A stretch of 37,992 nucleotides of DNA, taken from contig ASZN01000055.1 in assembly GCA_000406005.1 (NCBI GenBank), forward strand, positions 1 to 37,992. Direction: 5' to 3'. Positions 1-7,597 of this stretch are shown here, piece after piece; the first letter of the stretch is position 1; every line of letters begins with the position of its first letter. The translations under genes were made by a program, and so were the position numbers. The notes under the pieces were generated by a model. The model was not told the origin of the DNA. It worked only from the letters and a program-made list of their open reading frames with translations, and searched no databases. Source of the DNA: Candidatus Poribacteria bacterium WGA-3G (GTDB taxonomy: Bacteria > Poribacteria > WGA-4E > WGA-3G).

Positions 1-72
1 CGTTCCTTTGCTACGTGCAAATCGCCTGCTATCTTCTATGACGTGCATAGGCGACACTGGATGCGGGCAGGT

Positions 73-90
73 TAGACACGACGGTGTCTA
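73..90. other. Perfect hairpin upstream of the rplJ leader
   Basis: Arms TAGACAC (73-79) and GTGTCTA (84-90) form a 7-bp stem closed by a GACG tetraloop. No U-tract follows, so this is not a canonical intrinsic terminator. Bases 1-160 hold no convincing gene: the frames open at the window edge stop early and do not resemble the end of ribosomal protein L1, which often precedes rplJ. The stretch is probably the 3' flank of an upstream transcript. Confidence 0.4.
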
Positions 91-180
91 CAAAGGGACT
101 TAAGGAATCCCGTAGAGAACTGTGTTTTTCAGATGGACATAGATTAACATAGTTTTTTACTAACAGGACGCTATAGCAAT

Positions 181-355
181 AACCTTTACAACTGAATAGA
201 GTCGTAGAACGTAGGTGCCATCGGCTTAATTGCCTACCGAGGCTTCAATGGAATGAATGGAAACAGCGAGTACATCGTTGAAACGCAGGCAGCTTCTTAT
301 TGCCCGTTATTTTTCTTTCCTTTTATGTGAGCCTCCAGGCACCTGGGGGCTTTTT
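181..355 (+). ncRNA. Ribosomal protein L10 leader RNA (autoregulatory)
   Basis: Bases 203-245 contain the conserved blocks I recall for the L10 leader family (Rfam L10_leader): CGTAGAAC, GTAGGTGC, GGCTTAAT and CCTACCGAGGC, in that order. GTAGG (211-215) pairs with CCTAC (233-237), enclosing the conserved GGCTTAAT loop. An intrinsic terminator (330-355) lies between this domain and the rplJ ribosome binding site. This is the expected layout for feedback control, in which excess L10 or the L10-L12 complex binds the leader and favours termination. The family assignment is from sequence recall; the mechanism is inferred from known leaders. Confidence 0.85.
330..355 (+). terminator. Intrinsic attenuator upstream of rplJ
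   Basis: AGCCTCCAGG (330-339) pairs with CCTGGGGGCT (342-351) with one G-U pair, and a TTTTT run follows (351-355). It sits 3' of the L10-binding domain and about 75 bases before the Shine-Dalgarno of rplJ, so it acts as an attenuator within the leader and not as the end of an upstream gene. Confidence 0.8.
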
Positions 356-443
356 GCATGCAGTCGTATATCCGATTAACTTGCCTGAAACTTAAACGAC
401 GCGATGCGGTTTCCATATAACCCACGCAGAAAGGAGCTGATAT

Positions 444-1010
444 ATGCCGAATCAGGCGAATATTCAGCAAACAGAACAAATTCGTGAGATTTTTGAGAGT
501 GCAGATGTCGTTCTCTTAACAGACTTTCAAGGACTTTCCGTCGAAGAAACTAACGAACTGCGAAATCAACTCCGGGAAGCGAATATCCGATACAAGGTCT
601 GCAAAAATACATTAGTGAACGTTATCGCACAAGAGAGAGGTATTGAAGGACTCGAGCCATTTCTTAAAGGGAATACAGCACTCGCCGCAGGCACAGACCC
701 GGCAACCTCGTCAAAAGTCTTGCTCGCATTTAGCGAGGAACACGAAGACCTCAAAATTAAAGGCGGAGTCCTCGGAACACGGGTGATTGACGCTGATGGC
801 GTTGAAGCACTTAAAGATATGCCGTCCTATGAGGTCTTAGTCGCTAAAACCGTCGGGCTTGTCAGTGCACCCCTTGTTGGACTCGTACGAACGCTCCATC
901 AGGGCTCGCCCGTTACGGGAATGGTAAATGTACTCAGTGGAACGATACGTCAGGTGACCTCCGTACTGACACAGGTCGCCGAACAGAAGAAAGAGGCGGA
1001 AAACGCCTAA
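444..1010 (+). CDS. rplJ: 50S ribosomal protein L10
   Basis: L10 forms the base of the ribosomal stalk: it binds 23S rRNA with L11 and carries L7/L12 dimers on its C-terminal helix. The 188 residues show the family pattern: an early helix ending in VVLLTDFQGLSVEE, then LRNQLREANIRYKVCKNTL and a GNTALAAG segment near residue 75. A charged C-terminal helix (AEQKKEAENA) is where L12 dimers dock. The length is slightly above the usual 165-180. A good AAAGGAG Shine-Dalgarno lies 7 bases before the ATG. The gene follows an L10 leader with an attenuator and precedes rplL, so the two are probably co-transcribed and autoregulated. Confidence 0.97.
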   Translation: MPNQANIQQTEQIREIFESADVVLLTDFQGLSVEETNELRNQLREANIRYKVCKNTLVNVIAQERGIEGLEPFLKGNTALAAGTDPATSSKVLLAFSEEHEDLKIKGGVLGTRVIDADGVEALKDMPSYEVLVAKTVGLVSAPLVGLVRTLHQGSPVTGMVNVLSGTIRQVTSVLTQVAEQKKEAENA

Positions 1011-1067
1011 CGTTTGTAGTAAACATTACACGAAAATTGGGGCAGTGTGCCTCGCTTTTCCCAAAAT

Positions 1068-1095
1068 GCTTGATTAAGAAATTTTCTAATCAAGC
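1068..1095 (+). other. Hairpin in the rplJ-rplL intergenic space
   Basis: GCTTGATTA (1068-1076) and TAATCAAGC (1087-1095) form a perfect 9-bp stem with a 10-base loop. No U-tract follows, so full termination is unlikely. It may be an mRNA processing or stability element that helps set the high L12:L10 ratio; that role is inference. Confidence 0.5.
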
Positions 1096-1130
1096 CAATT
1101 TGGTATTACTTATTTAGAAAGGATAAAAAC

Positions 1131-1535
1131 ATGGCCGCAGATATGGAAAAAATGATTGATGAAATCAGCAATATGACGGTTTTGGAGCTTTCCGAGCTCG
1201 TCAAAGCATTGGAAGATAAATTTGGAGTCAGTGCCTCCGCAGCACCCGCAATCGCTATGCCGGGTATGGTCCCAGGCGCAGTCCCCGGCGCAGCTGCCGA
1301 AGAAGAGGAAGCCGCGGAAGAGCAAACCGAATTTGATGTACAACTCAAAGAATTCGGATCCAGCAAGATTCCTGTTATCAAAGAGGTTCGCGCACTCACC
1401 GGACTCGGCTTGAAGGAAGCAAAAGAAAAAGTTGAATCCGCACCGGTCGTCATTCAAGAAGCTGTCTCTAAAGAAGATGCTGAGAAGGCGAAAGAGCAGC
1501 TCGAAGCCCTCGGCGCTGTCGTCGAAATTGTTTAG
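1131..1535 (+). CDS. rplL: 50S ribosomal protein L7/L12
   Basis: L7/L12 is the multicopy stalk protein that recruits translation factors. The 134 residues show the N-terminal dimerisation helix (about 5-34, LSELVKALEDKFGV), a flexible Ala/Pro/Glu-rich hinge (about 35-65) and the conserved C-terminal domain. That domain includes EFDVQLKEFGSSKIPVIKEVR and LGLKEAKEKVESAP, which form the factor-binding surface. The hinge contains MPGMVPGAVPGAAA, more Gly/Pro-rich than the usual Ala-rich linker. The start is supported by AAAGGAT 7 bases upstream; a second in-frame Met lies at residue 5. In many bacteria rpoB follows rplL, but here a terminator closes the unit. Confidence 0.97.
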   Translation: MAADMEKMIDEISNMTVLELSELVKALEDKFGVSASAAPAIAMPGMVPGAVPGAAAEEEEAAEEQTEFDVQLKEFGSSKIPVIKEVRALTGLGLKEAKEKVESAPVVIQEAVSKEDAEKAKEQLEALGAVVEIV

Positions 1536-1594
1536 TGCCAGACATATTGTCTTGTCTCTACACGTAGACAACGCGTGATGAGACAACCTATCAT

Positions 1595-1660
1595 GGGAAA
1601 CCCATTATGGTTCTTGAGCATAGCGATACGCTACGATGAACTGTGATGGGTTTCCCTTTT
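1595..1660 (+). terminator. Branched intrinsic terminator after rplL
   Basis: GGGAAACCCAT (1595-1605) pairs perfectly with ATGGGTTTCCC (1646-1656), followed by TTTT. The loop carries a second perfect hairpin, TAGCG-ATA-CGCTA (1621-1633). This closes the ribosomal protein unit and argues that the next gene starts at ATG 1683, not at an in-frame TTG (1659) inside the terminator. Confidence 0.75.
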
Positions 1661-1682
1661 GGGTAATTACGCCGAGATCCAG

Positions 1683-2525
1683 ATGTTCAGTATCCTTGAT
1701 ATTTTTTATCTCGTTTTCAGCCAACTCGCAGTCGGCGGGTTGGTTCTCCTAATTCTCGTCCCTAAAGCGTTAGTCGGTGCAAATTTCTACCGTTTAATGG
1801 GCGGCATATACCTGCTCGTCAGCGGTTTATCGCGTTGTGCAGACTTAGCACGCCATCAGCAGCCCGTCACATTTCTCAACTTTTTCGGATTTTGGCAAAA
1901 CTTAGAATCCAGTTTGGTAATTTCTTTCGTCCTTCTCGTTTGCGTTTATACGCTCAGTTGGTGGTTCAAGCGTCCGATGCTCACGCAAATTCTGTTTATC
2001 TGTGGTTCGATTTGTGGCGCAGCATGGATCGTTTTGACTACGCAACGTTACTTCCAAATTATTGAACTGCCCGGCGAAACGGTTCTACTCCCCCTGCAAT
2101 TCTTGACAGCAGCTGCCCTACTCGGCGCAGTCCACACCGGCATGTGGTTTGGACACTGGTACCTCGTGACACCCGATCTACCTGTGATTTACTTCAAACG
2201 TTTCAACACTGTTCTACTCCTTGCGCTCTCAGGTGTTACAATGCTCCTCTGTCTGAACCTCTTTTTTCGGCAGCAATCCATAGATGTTGTGCCCTTTAAT
2301 TTTTTCTATCAAATCATCTTTGGTATGCGATTGCTTATCGGTATCGCGGGCACCTTACTCCTCTATTTTATTACATGGGACTGCTTACGTCCGAAGTCTG
2401 TTGCTCGTGATGTACTCGGCGCAACGCGCGCTGCAACAGGTTTTCTTTTTATCGCCATTATCACAGTCTTCCTCGGCGAGTTTTGTAGCCGATTTTTGCT
2501 CTTGGAGATGCGATTCATTTTCTAA
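1683..2525 (+). CDS. Polytopic membrane protein of unknown function
   Basis: I do not recognise the family. The 280-residue protein is strongly hydrophobic, with about eight predicted membrane segments (roughly residues 5-27, 33-50, 72-93, 96-117, 128-150, 165-185, 205-228 and 245-268). A striking short motif near residues 144-160, HTGMWFGHWYLVTP, holds two histidines and several tryptophans at a membrane edge. Such histidines could bind heme or a quinone, and the heme operon lies immediately downstream, but this is inference only. The ATG at 1683 is preferred because an upstream in-frame TTG lies in the rplL terminator; the Shine-Dalgarno is weak. A separate promoter begins after this gene. 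Confidence 0.75.
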   Translation: MFSILDIFYLVFSQLAVGGLVLLILVPKALVGANFYRLMGGIYLLVSGLSRCADLARHQQPVTFLNFFGFWQNLESSLVISFVLLVCVYTLSWWFKRPMLTQILFICGSICGAAWIVLTTQRYFQIIELPGETVLLPLQFLTAAALLGAVHTGMWFGHWYLVTPDLPVIYFKRFNTVLLLALSGVTMLLCLNLFFRQQSIDVVPFNFFYQIIFGMRLLIGIAGTLLLYFITWDCLRPKSVARDVLGATRAATGFLFIAIITVFLGEFCSRFLLLEMRFIF

Positions 2526-2543
2526 ATATTGATTTAAATTTGG

Positions 2544-2573
2544 TTGCAAAATATAATGTAGACATGCTAAAAT
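2544..2573 (+). promoter_or_regulatory. Sigma70-type promoter for the heme operon
   Basis: A -35 box TTGCAA (2544-2549), an 18-base spacer and a -10 box TAAAAT (2568-2573) with an extended -10 TG (2565-2566). The start of transcription would be near 2580, 33 bases before the first gene. The same TGCTAAAAT string occurs at two other candidate promoters in the window. Confidence 0.55.
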
Positions 2574-2612
2574 AATTGCATCCATTAAAAATTAAAGGAG
2601 GCGGATAAATTA

Positions 2613-3683
2613 ATGAAATCACAAATTTTTTACGAACCCGAATCAATGAACCTTGAAGACCGGCCCGTACCGCAAGCCAGCGATAATGACCTGTTAGTTC
2701 AAGTACGTTCGGTCGGGATCTGTGGTTCGGATGTCGCGTACTATTTCGGCAACAGTTCACTCGAAACAGATGACGGAAAAGGACCCCTTATCCTTGGACA
2801 CGAGTTTACCGGCGAAGTCGTTGAAGTCGGAAATGAAGCAGGAACAAAAGGTGGATTTAAAGTAGGGGACCGCGTTGTCGTCAACCCCGTCCAATCAAAT
2901 CCTGACTCCTTCTGGAGCAAAAAAGGGTTGTCCAACCTCTGTCCTGAGAAGCGCGTCTTAGGGGTCGGTGTTGATGGCGGATTCGCAGAATACGCAGTCT
3001 CCGATTATCGCTGGACAGTCAAACTACCAGATAACGTTACTTATGATCAAGGCGCGTTAACAGAACCACTCGCTTGTGGACTCTACGCTGTCAACAATCT
3101 CAATGCCGAAGAAGGGCAAACAGCAGTCGTCTTCGGACCGGGCCCCATCGGTCTCATGATGGTGCAAGTACTGAAAAGCCGTGGATTGAAAAATGTTCTA
3201 CTCGTCGGAACTCGCGATTACCGCTTGGATTGCGGAAAAGAACTCGGCGCAGATGTCGTCGTCAACGTTAGTGATACCAACTCACCACACTATGTTGAGG
3301 ACCTCGGTGCGACAATTCAGGAACTCAATGACGGCGAATTAGCAGACCGCGCAATTACGGCTACCAGTTCACTCGACGCAATACACAGCGCACTCGAAGT
3401 GACCGGACGCCACGCAACTGTCGTTATCTTCGGACTCCCCGGCGACACAGACGTGATGCAGGTACCGATCCTTGATACCATCCTTGATGATAAAACCATT
3501 CGGTTCTCTTGGCTCGCACCCGATACATGGGAAGAAGCCGTACAACTCATTTCAAGCGGTGATGTCAACATGGACAAAATTATTAGCCACGAGTTCTCGC
3601 TCGAATCGCTCGTTGAAGGGATAACGAAAGTCCGCAACCGGGAAGATGGTTGCACCAAAGGGTTGATAAAAGTCTCAGCCTAA
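2613..3683 (+). CDS. Zinc-dependent medium-chain alcohol dehydrogenase
   Basis: This is an NAD(P)-dependent polyol or alcohol dehydrogenase of the MDR superfamily, nearest in style to sorbitol/threonine dehydrogenases. Catalytic zinc ligands are visible: C37 in GICGSD, H63-E64 in LGHEFTGEVVEVG and E151 in LTEPLACGLYAV. The Rossmann motif is VVFGPGPIGL (about 173-181). The region that normally holds four structural-zinc cysteines (about 92-115) retains only C110, so the structural zinc is probably absent. AAAGGAGG lies 10 bases before the ATG. It is the first gene of an operon leading into hemE, with a 12-base gap to the next gene. Its link to heme synthesis is not obvious and the substrate cannot be named. 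Confidence 0.88.
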   Translation: MKSQIFYEPESMNLEDRPVPQASDNDLLVQVRSVGICGSDVAYYFGNSSLETDDGKGPLILGHEFTGEVVEVGNEAGTKGGFKVGDRVVVNPVQSNPDSFWSKKGLSNLCPEKRVLGVGVDGGFAEYAVSDYRWTVKLPDNVTYDQGALTEPLACGLYAVNNLNAEEGQTAVVFGPGPIGLMMVQVLKSRGLKNVLLVGTRDYRLDCGKELGADVVVNVSDTNSPHYVEDLGATIQELNDGELADRAITATSSLDAIHSALEVTGRHATVVIFGLPGDTDVMQVPILDTILDDKTIRFSWLAPDTWEEAVQLISSGDVNMDKIISHEFSLESLVEGITKVRNREDGCTKGLIKVSA

Positions 3684-3695
3684 ACAGGATGTGAC

Positions 3696-4034
3696 ATGGG
3701 TATCCCATTTTTCATCGTTTTTGTCCTTTCAATCGCTTTTCTATCACTTGGGATAACTGGATGGGGTGACTTTGTTTCAGTGGAGTGGCCAGAACAGGAT
3801 TCATCTGATGCAGATAGCGACACCGTTACCGTCACCCCATACCTCAGTCTTCAAGCCAATTACGGGGCAATCGCACGATGCACCATAGGGTTCCTGTTGT
3901 TTCTCGTCAGCCTCTATGTGATGGGGTTTCTTCTCTATCTTGAAGAACGTGAAAGCGGCAGGATTATGAAAAACGTTAAAGGCTTCGCTAAACTACGGCG
4001 GTTCTTGGAACGACATCAGAATCGGGGAATTTGA
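3696..4034 (+). CDS. Small two-span membrane protein, unknown
   Basis: This is a 112-residue protein that I do not recognise. It has a membrane segment at about residues 3-25, an acidic, Thr/Ser-rich external loop (PEQDSSDADSDTVTVTP) and a second segment at about 63-86. The C-terminal tail is basic (MKNVKGFAKLRRFLERHQ) and probably cytoplasmic. It starts 12 bases after the dehydrogenase with AGGATG upstream and ends 18 bases before hemE, so it belongs to the same operon. It could be a heme-pathway accessory or a membrane anchor for a neighbouring enzyme; there is no direct evidence for either. Confidence 0.75.
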   Translation: MGIPFFIVFVLSIAFLSLGITGWGDFVSVEWPEQDSSDADSDTVTVTPYLSLQANYGAIARCTIGFLLFLVSLYVMGFLLYLEERESGRIMKNVKGFAKLRRFLERHQNRGI

Positions 4035-4052
4035 AAGGTAGACCCTCTCCGC

Positions 4053-5132
4053 ATGGAACAACAATCAAAAAACGATTTACTTCTTCGCGCAGCGCGATGT
4101 CTGCCCGTCGAACGCGTACCGGTCTGGATGATGCGCCAGGCTGGCAGATCAGACCCCCTTTATCGACAAATTCGAGAAGAACTTAACCTCCCTTTAGAAC
4201 AACTCTTCCGAACCTGTCCCGCACCGATGTCAGAGACCGATGTCGAATCGGCTGTCAAAATATCACTGCTACCCAAACGCATCGGGGTCGATGCGATCAT
4301 CGTCTATAAAGATATACTCACACCACTCGCACCCATGGGTGCACATTTCCGATTTGACCCAGGACCCGTCTTAAAACCGCCGATTCGGACACCCGCACAA
4401 GTGGACGACCTCCTACCCCTTGACGACCCGCCGGCACAGTTAGCGTTTACCGGAAACGTTATCCGTAGACTCCGTGAAACCTTAAACGGCGAGCTACCAC
4501 TCATCGGTTTTGCCGGCGCACCTTTGACCGTCGCATTTTTCCTCATCGCTGGCGAGAGTCCTATCAAACGCGGTGCCGGTATATCGGAGAAAGCCGAACC
4601 TGTTTTCCGAATGATTCAAGAGACACCCGAACTTATGCATCGGCTCCTAAACAAATTAACGCAGATGACCGTTAATTATTTGAATTACCAAATTAGTGAG
4701 GGCGCTCAGATCGTCCAACTTTTTGAATCTATTGCCGATGTCTTGCCGAGGCACCTATACGCAGATTTCGCGTTCCCGTATCACCAGCAGATTTTCGCTG
4801 AACTTAATCCAGAGACCCCCAGTATACTTTTCGCTAAAGAGTGTGATTACCTCGATTTAATGCACCAAAGTGGCGCAGGCGTATTGAGCATCGGAAAATG
4901 CGTTGACCTCAGCAAAGCCAAAGCCGAGACAGACGGCACCGTCGCTTTTCAAGGGAATGTTGATAACGATCTCCTGCGAGATGGAACACCCGACGACATC
5001 ACCGCAGCCGTCAAGACCTGTTTGCAACAAGGCGGAAAGACAGGGCATATACTCAACTTAAGCCACGGACTTCACAGAGACACACCTTTTGAAAATGTTA
5101 AGCATTTTGTAAATATCGCAAAAACGTTGTAG
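4053..5132 (+). CDS. hemE: Uroporphyrinogen decarboxylase
   Basis: HemE removes four acetate carboxyl groups from uroporphyrinogen III to give coproporphyrinogen III in the cytoplasm. Signature 1 is visible as VPVWMMRQAGR (residues 22-32) with the substrate-binding arginines R28 and R32. The following residues are SDPLYR, where most homologues have YLPEYR. Asp87 in YKDILTPLAPMG is the conserved catalytic aspartate. Signature 2 appears as GFAGAPLTVAFFLIAG. The C-terminal SHGLHRDTPFENV corresponds to the usual GHGI-P-TP-ENV segment. The length of 359 fits the family. AAAGG overlapping the stop of the previous gene is a somewhat distant Shine-Dalgarno. hemH and hemG lie downstream in the same operon. 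Confidence 0.96.
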   Translation: MEQQSKNDLLLRAARCLPVERVPVWMMRQAGRSDPLYRQIREELNLPLEQLFRTCPAPMSETDVESAVKISLLPKRIGVDAIIVYKDILTPLAPMGAHFRFDPGPVLKPPIRTPAQVDDLLPLDDPPAQLAFTGNVIRRLRETLNGELPLIGFAGAPLTVAFFLIAGESPIKRGAGISEKAEPVFRMIQETPELMHRLLNKLTQMTVNYLNYQISEGAQIVQLFESIADVLPRHLYADFAFPYHQQIFAELNPETPSILFAKECDYLDLMHQSGAGVLSIGKCVDLSKAKAETDGTVAFQGNVDNDLLRDGTPDDITAAVKTCLQQGGKTGHILNLSHGLHRDTPFENVKHFVNIAKTL

Positions 5133-5140
5133 GAACACGC

Positions 5141-6598
5141 ATGAGAAATATTCCAGAAAATCCATTCGCACCACGACAATATGGAGAACTCGTCAAAATA
5201 ACGGAGCGGGTCTATCTGTTTCGTAATATCGTCAACTCTTCTATTATTATTGGAGATAACGGTGTCGCTGTGATTGATACACAGGTAAACCAGATGATGG
5301 CACGACGACTGTACAACGCAATTCGTACCGTCACAGATAAACCGATCCTATATGCAATTAACACACACTATCATTGGGACCATACGAACGGGAACACTGT
5401 CTTTCATCAGCAGGGTGCAACCGTTGTCGCACGTGAGATGACGAAAGATTTTATGCTGAATCGGTCACCACGACAGGAGGCGTTCTTACGGTCGAGAGGG
5501 TTCTCGTTAGGCGAACCGCCCTTCCTGCCACAGCAGACATTTCCGCATGAAACCGAACTCGATTTAGGCAATCAACCCCTGCACCTCGTTCATTTAGGGA
5601 AGGCCGAGACAGATGATGCCACCGCTATCAGGGTCCCAGCAGAAGAGTGTATCGTCTCTGGCGACACTATCATGACCGGGAGCTTTCCAATCTTCGGGCA
5701 GCCTGTTATGAACGAAGGACTCATGGCAAACCACGATTGGATTAACACAATTAAGGAACTACGTACATACTCACCTAAATGTGTACTACCGGGACACGGT
5801 CCCTTGGCACAGGATCCCGAGATAGAGTTGTTACTCCAGATAGAGTCCTATTTTCTAACAGAGGTCCGAAAACATGTTGAACAGGGCAGGTCTTTAACCG
5901 AGCTCCTCGCTGAAGTGGAGGCGAACCTGCCCGATTGGATCCGTTCCATCGCTGAAGTCTGGGGAACGCCGCGCTACGCGATTTTGCGCGTATACCGCGG
6001 GTTGATTGACGATCCTGAGCCGGGTTGGCAGCACCTGAAACCTTCCGCGATTCCGTCAGCGGATACCGAGGAACTCCATCAAAAAACATCCGAACTTCAG
6101 GAATTTGATGGATACCGCGAAACCGCTGAAGAGGTAGCAGAGGGCAATGACTTCGGTTTGGCGATCGCTATTCTGAAAACCGCTACCGAAAAATATCCAA
6201 ACCTACCTGATGCCTGGACAGAATACGCCAATGTGCTCACACAAGCCGCCCGTACGGTGTCAAGCGTCCTTGAAAAAGGCGATTTCTTCGTTGAGGCAAG
6301 AAACGCTATCAACACTGCTCTCGAATTAAATCCCGATTACGCACCAGCGCATCTTCTCCGCGGATACAATCACATCCTTTCTGCATATCGCAACGGTGAT
6401 GAAACAGACACAGGATTGGAGTCCATTTATAAAGCACTTGTCTGTGGACTTCAGGACATAAAACTTGCACAGGCATACTTTTGTATCGGGCTTGCACATC
6501 GTACCAACGGCAACGAAACGTTGGCACATGAAGCGTTCACGAGGGCGATCGCCGCGGATGCACGGTTTATGCCAGCACAATTAGCCAATATGGCGTAG
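5141..6598 (+). CDS. Metallo-beta-lactamase-fold hydrolase with C-terminal TPR region
   Basis: The N-terminal half (about 15-225) is an MBL-fold hydrolase: the metal motif H76-Y-H78-W-D80-H81, D175 in SGDTIM and H219 in PGHGP are all present. The position that usually reads AHTxGD is replaced by HLGKAETDDAT, so H151 is the probable third-site histidine. The C-terminal part (about 330-485) has two or three TPR-like helical pairs (YPNLPDAWTEYANVL, LNPDYAPAHLLRGYN, AQAYFCIGLAHRTNG). No signal peptide is seen, so it is probably cytoplasmic. It lies 8 bases after hemE and 12 bases before hemH, which suggests translational coupling and a link to porphyrin metabolism. No heme enzyme I know has this architecture, and the substrate is unknown. 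Confidence 0.88.
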   Translation: MRNIPENPFAPRQYGELVKITERVYLFRNIVNSSIIIGDNGVAVIDTQVNQMMARRLYNAIRTVTDKPILYAINTHYHWDHTNGNTVFHQQGATVVAREMTKDFMLNRSPRQEAFLRSRGFSLGEPPFLPQQTFPHETELDLGNQPLHLVHLGKAETDDATAIRVPAEECIVSGDTIMTGSFPIFGQPVMNEGLMANHDWINTIKELRTYSPKCVLPGHGPLAQDPEIELLLQIESYFLTEVRKHVEQGRSLTELLAEVEANLPDWIRSIAEVWGTPRYAILRVYRGLIDDPEPGWQHLKPSAIPSADTEELHQKTSELQEFDGYRETAEEVAEGNDFGLAIAILKTATEKYPNLPDAWTEYANVLTQAARTVSSVLEKGDFFVEARNAINTALELNPDYAPAHLLRGYNHILSAYRNGDETDTGLESIYKALVCGLQDIKLAQAYFCIGLAHRTNGNETLAHEAFTRAIAADARFMPAQLANMA

Positions 6599-6610
6599 GA
6601 GGAAATTAAA

Positions 6611-7567
6611 ATGAGATACGACAGCGTTTTGCTCGTCGCATTCGGCGGTCCTACACCCGGATGCTGTAAAAAATACGATAAAAATACGTGTCCGGGTGAA
6701 GCCTACTGCTTTGTTGAAGGGATTGTCGGCACTGCTGAATCTCAAATTGCACGCGTAAAAGATATCGCCTCACATTATATAAAGTTGGGCGGGTTTTCGC
6801 CGTTCAACGAATTAACTTTCAAACAAGCCGATGCATTAGAAAAAGCACTCCAAGCGCGGGACCTCGCGCTCCCAGTTTATGCCGGGTTTAGGCATTGGAC
6901 ACCGTACCTGAGCGAAGTTATCGCTGAAATGGCGCAAAAAGGACACCGTAAAATACTCGGAATTATTATGGCACCGCACCAATCTAAATTCAGTTGGGAG
7001 TGGTATCAACAGACAGTAAAAAAAGGGATCGACGCAGTTGATGGTGAAAAACCGACGATTGACTACCTTGATCCGTGGTATACACGTAAAGGCTATATCG
7101 GTGCCATCGCTGAGATTATTAAAACCGCGTGTGGCGACAAGTTAGAAGATGCCGAACTTGTTTTTACAGCACACGCAATTCCGCAGGCAGCAGCGGATAA
7201 CTCACCCTACATACAACAGCTTGGAAAGACCGGAGAAGCCGTCGCTCAGGCACTCGGAAAAACTCAGTTTAGCTTGGCATATCAAAGTGCAGTAGAAAAC
7301 AGCCCTATACCGTGGACGGAACCGGACATCAACGATTGGATCAGAGATCAAAAAAAGGAGGGTGTTGATACGATTGTCGCATCCCCCATCGGTTTCCTCT
7401 GTGACCACGTCGAAGTACTCTACGATCTTGACATAGAGGCAAATGAGACAGCGGAAGCGTCCGGTATCGATTTTATGCGCGCTGGAACTGTCGGTGACCA
7501 TCCGAAGTTCATTAATATGTTAGCCGATTTTGTTCGTCAAAAATCGGTCACCTCCCAGACCCAGTAG
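6611..7567 (+). CDS. hemH: Ferrochelatase with N-terminal cysteine cluster
   Basis: The enzyme inserts Fe(II) into protoporphyrin IX, or into coproporphyrin III if this is the CpfC type. The catalytic histidine is in FTAHAIPQ and the metal-site glutamate in GFLCDHVEVLYDLDIE, a form common in actinobacterial-type enzymes. YQSAVENSPIPWTEPDI is the usual distal-face segment. In place of the normal FLxNVTRG loop the N terminus carries C18, C19, C27 and C33 within a short stretch (GCCKKYDKNTCPGEAYC), an unusual possible metal or Fe-S site. AGGAGG overlaps the stop of the preceding gene. The hemE-hemH-hemY order resembles operons of the coproporphyrin-dependent pathway. Confidence 0.94.
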   Translation: MRYDSVLLVAFGGPTPGCCKKYDKNTCPGEAYCFVEGIVGTAESQIARVKDIASHYIKLGGFSPFNELTFKQADALEKALQARDLALPVYAGFRHWTPYLSEVIAEMAQKGHRKILGIIMAPHQSKFSWEWYQQTVKKGIDAVDGEKPTIDYLDPWYTRKGYIGAIAEIIKTACGDKLEDAELVFTAHAIPQAAADNSPYIQQLGKTGEAVAQALGKTQFSLAYQSAVENSPIPWTEPDINDWIRDQKKEGVDTIVASPIGFLCDHVEVLYDLDIEANETAEASGIDFMRAGTVGDHPKFINMLADFVRQKSVTSQTQ

Positions 7568-7597
7568 GCACGGCATCTATATCTTGAGGAGTGCAAT

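Noticed and set aside
1..160. Possible C-terminal end of rplA (L1) or a tRNA at the window edge
   Set aside because: No frame matches the L1 C terminus and no cloverleaf can be built; only simple hairpins are seen.
145..177. Promoter for the L10 leader (TAACAT or TATAGC as -10)
   Set aside because: Neither -10 candidate has an acceptable -35 at 16-18 bases.
1110..1586. Long minus-strand frames opposite rplL
   Set aside because: They are antisense shadows of a confident ribosomal protein gene, with no ribosome site.
1659..1682. Earlier TTG start for the membrane protein
   Set aside because: It lies within the T-tract of the rplL terminator; ATG 1683 fits better.
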